Below are positions 5,608 through 7,389 of a stretch of 7,389 nt of DNA, piece by piece. The stretch is from JARRJY01 sp037388705 (GTDB lineage: Bacteria; Pseudomonadota; Gammaproteobacteria; UBA6429; Thiohalophilaceae), in contig JARRJY010000128.1 of assembly GCA_037388705.1 (NCBI GenBank), forward strand, positions 1 through 7,389. The letters run 5' to 3'. The position numbers and the translations under genes were made by a program. The first letter of the stretch is position 1. Each line of letters starts with the position of its first letter. The notes under the pieces are model-generated. The model did no database searches. It was not told the origin of the DNA and was given only the letters and a program-made list of their open reading frames with translations.

Positions 5608-7014
5608 ATGGCAGGTGATTCAGCACGATTTACAACGGTTTTACCAACACTGTTGTCATTAACGCAATGGCTGATTGATCCTTTTTTAACCCTGGGTTCA
5701 TTCGTTTTTATTCTCAATTATTACGGCATCGCGCTTGAAGGCCCTTACATGGCCATGGCGATCATTGTTTTCCTGCTTTCGTTCTTGATTTTCAAGGAAG
5801 CCGATTTGTTCGAATCATGGAGTAGCGGTGATGTACGAGCGCAAAGCAGTAATCTGTTGATCTCCTGGGGTTTCATGGTGCTTATCCTGGTATTTTTGGG
5901 CTATATCACAGGTACGACAGACGGGTTTGATGTCAGGTTTCTCTATACGTGGGCAGTAGCGACACCGCCATTTATCCTGATTATCCATGCAATCATCCGT
6001 TTCTGCCTGTTGCTGAGCTTACAGGACGAAGAAAATCGCCGTAGTGTGGTACTTGTTGGTATTAATGAACGGTCACGAAAACTTTCCCATGACATTGTCA
6101 ATGACCCGGCCTCGGGTCTTGATGTAATAGGATATTTTGATGACCGTTCTCCTGAGCGGGCCGGTAATTGTGACAATGCAGCTTACCTAGGAAGGATGGA
6201 TGAGTTACCTGATTATGTGAAGAGAAACGCAGTTGATCTCATTTATATAACATTGCCAATGAGCCATCAAAAGCGTGTTATGGCTTTACTGGATGAACTG
6301 CATGATACGACAGCATCCATTTATTTTACCCCGGATGTTTTTGTTTATGATTTGATCCAGGCACGGATGGATAATATTGGTGGTACGCCATTGGTCGCAT
6401 TGTGTGAAACCCCGTTTAGCGGTGTTAACGGGATTTTAAAAAGTGTTAGTGATTTTGTGCTGGCATCGCTGATCCTGGTTTTAATCACCCCCATCTTGCT
6501 GGCTATTGCTATCGCAGTAAAAGTAACATCGCCCGGGCCTGTTCTTTTTCATCAGAAACGCTACGGTCTGGATGGAGAAGAAATTATTGTCTACAAATTT
6601 CGCTCCATGACAGTTTGTGAAGACGGGGATGTGATTAAACAGGCGACGCGCAATGACAGCCGCGTTACAAGACTTGGGGCTATTCTAAGGAAGTATTCAC
6701 TGGATGAGTTGCCTCAATTTATCAATGTCCTGCAGGGGCGGATGAGCATTGTCGGCCCCAGGCCTCATGCCGTGGCACATAACGAGGCATATCGCGGCAT
6801 GATCAAGGGCTACATGATTCGCCACAAGGTCAAGCCCGGCATTACCGGCTGGGCGCAAGTCAATGGTTCCCGCGGGGAAACGGATACCGTTGATAAAATG
6901 AAAAAGCGCATCGAGCTGGACCTGGCTTACCTGCGAAACTGGTCGCTTGGACTCGATATCATCATAATTTTCAAGACAATTTTTGCGGTTTTCCAGAACG
7001 AGGATACGTACTAA
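5608..7014 (+). CDS. undecaprenyl-phosphate glycosylphosphotransferase, WcaJ-like
   Basis: This 468-aa inner-membrane protein is a full-length polyprenyl glycosylphosphotransferase of the WcaJ type (WcaJ is about 464 aa). The family moves a sugar phosphate, usually glucose-1-phosphate from UDP-glucose, onto undecaprenyl phosphate, the first step of exopolysaccharide or capsule repeat-unit assembly. Four membrane helices are visible near residues 17-39, 47-62, 83-103 and 113-135. A Rossmann-like domain begins VVLVGINERS, and a membrane-associated segment (280-306) leads into the catalytic domain. Catalytic motifs are KFRSM (330-334), DELPQ with the Asp-Glu dyad D366-E367, GPRPH (383-387) and PGITGWAQVNG (410-420). 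An in-frame stop at 5575-5577 makes 5608 the first usable ATG; the ribosome-binding site is weak (ACGGA, 5596-5600). The donor sugar is not provable here. No other polysaccharide gene is in the window. Confidence 0.95.
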   Translation: MAGDSARFTTVLPTLLSLTQWLIDPFLTLGSFVFILNYYGIALEGPYMAMAIIVFLLSFLIFKEADLFESWSSGDVRAQSSNLLISWGFMVLILVFLGYITGTTDGFDVRFLYTWAVATPPFILIIHAIIRFCLLLSLQDEENRRSVVLVGINERSRKLSHDIVNDPASGLDVIGYFDDRSPERAGNCDNAAYLGRMDELPDYVKRNAVDLIYITLPMSHQKRVMALLDELHDTTASIYFTPDVFVYDLIQARMDNIGGTPLVALCETPFSGVNGILKSVSDFVLASLILVLITPILLAIAIAVKVTSPGPVLFHQKRYGLDGEEIIVYKFRSMTVCEDGDVIKQATRNDSRVTRLGAILRKYSLDELPQFINVLQGRMSIVGPRPHAVAHNEAYRGMIKGYMIRHKVKPGITGWAQVNGSRGETDTVDKMKKRIELDLAYLRNWSLGLDIIIIFKTIFAVFQNEDTY

Positions 7015-7118
7015 GTTTATCCACATTTTGTGTGCCACTAAGAAAATTTAGTGAATGGCGCGCAAGTATTGGTACTATATCCTTAGTTTTTGACTGTTTC
7101 AGATACCGCAAGGTTATG

Positions 7119-7136
7119 AAATCCTACAAAATCCTA
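7119..7136. repeat. AAATCCTA tandem direct repeat
   Basis: AAATCCTA occurs at 7119-7126 and again at 7129-7136, a period of 10 bp, which places both copies on one face of the helix. It lies just before the first of two TACGTAC boxes and could be part of the same regulator-binding array. No known operator is recognised. Confidence 0.5.
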
Positions 7137-7138
7137 AA

Positions 7139-7158
7139 TACGTACTTATGCTACGTAC
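7139..7158. repeat. paired TACGTAC boxes
   Basis: TACGTAC is found at 7139-7145 and 7152-7158, 13 bp apart. TACGTA is itself a palindrome. Further copies occur at the very end of the sugar-transferase gene (7005-7010) and at 7344-7349. Four copies of one 6-mer in about 345 bases is far above chance. The core resembles half-sites of some LuxR/FixJ-type response regulators, which is a guess from memory. Confidence 0.45.
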
Positions 7159-7330
7159 ATGCAAATACACAGTTGTACCTATATAGCGCTAAGGTCTTTC
7201 TCGTTAAACTTAATTCCAACTTGTAAGTAAACAAATTCGACATCTTAAGGAAGCAGGGTAAGTTTTTGTTTTGTAATGAATTTTGGTTGTATTAAAACTT
7301 GGCAACCTGATGTCGGAAATGGATTTAAAT

Positions 7331-7372
7331 GTAGGTAACCCCCTACGTAATAAAAGTCTATTCCCTACATAA
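7331..7372. repeat. GTAGG/CCTAC inverted repeat and CCCTACRTAA direct repeat
   Basis: GTAGG (7331-7335) faces CCTAC (7342-7346) as an inverted repeat. CCCTACGTAA (7341-7350) recurs as CCCTACATAA (7363-7372) with a 22-bp period, two helical turns. A looser echo, ACTACAAAA, follows near 7377. The arrangement looks like an operator array close to the window edge, upstream of a gene not included here. Confidence 0.45.
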
Positions 7373-7389
7373 AGACACTACAAAACAAG

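Larger units (their letters stand above)
7015..7389. other. AT-rich non-coding region, probably upstream control region
   Basis: No convincing gene lies in these 375 bases. A GTG-initiated frame at 7032-7226 has no ribosome-binding site or recognisable protein character. No T-tailed terminator follows the sugar transferase; a 6-bp stem (7036-7041 with 7048-7053, loop GAAAAT) has no T-run. The region is rich in short repeats, listed separately. TTGGCA at 7299-7304 could be a -35 element but lacks a good -10 at normal spacing. It most likely holds the promoter of a gene beyond 7389. Confidence 0.5.

Noticed and set aside
7032..7226. 64-codon GTG-initiated frame after the sugar-transferase gene
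   Set aside because: There is no ribosome-binding site, the composition follows the AT-rich background, and it runs through the repeat boxes; it is probably chance.
7299..7315. Sigma-54 promoter suggested by TTGGCA
   Set aside because: The GC expected 10 nt after the GG pair is TC, so the -12 element is not met.
1..7389. CRISPR array to accompany the Cas6-like gene
   Set aside because: I saw no series of regularly spaced repeats anywhere in the window; the repeats found are short and only paired.

Overview
This window looks like a chromosomal segment of a gammaproteobacterium of moderate GC content. That is an inference: it rests on the style of a DsrC/TusE-family protein, a PiuC/YbiX hydroxylase, a Y-family DNA polymerase and a WcaJ-type sugar-phosphate transferase. 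The DsrC-like gene hints at a sulfur-oxidising lineage, but no dsr, sox or rRNA gene is present to settle this. There are no tRNAs, CRISPR arrays or recognisable insertion sequences.

Bases 24-2522 (+ strand) hold five closely spaced genes that end at a strong bidirectional terminator (2551-2577). They are a TauD/TfdA-like Fe(II)/2-oxoglutarate oxygenase, a 64-aa protein of unknown function, a protein that reads as a Cas6/Cmx6-type (I-MYXAN) CRISPR RNA endonuclease, a DsrC/TusE-family protein with no cysteine at all, and, after a 13-bp hairpin, a 69-aa protein of unknown function. A Cas6-like protein without an array or other cas genes, 7 nt upstream of a cysteine-free DsrC homologue, is the most unusual feature of the window.

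Bases 2611-3687 hold a divergent pair: a PiuC/YbiX-type hydroxylase (- strand) and a 105-aa protein of unknown function (+ strand). They share an 84-bp intergenic region.

Bases 3774-5409 (- strand) look like a DNA-damage unit. A Y-family (DinB/UmuC-like) polymerase is followed, 2 nt after its stop codon, by a very short SRAP (YedK/HMCES-like) protein that keeps the apparent catalytic Cys2, Arg, Glu and His. The polymerase appears to have lost about 40 residues between the palm and the helix-hairpin-helix region. Upstream of it is a perfect 8-bp direct repeat with an 11-bp period that fits GTTC-N7-GTTC, the LexA operator form known from Alphaproteobacteria.

Bases 5608-7014 (+ strand) encode a complete polyprenyl-phosphate glycosylphosphotransferase that would start exopolysaccharide or capsule repeat-unit synthesis. 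The remaining 375 bases are AT-rich and without a convincing gene. They are rich in short repeats (TACGTA, AAATCCTA, CCCTACRTAA) and are probably the control region of a gene beyond the window.
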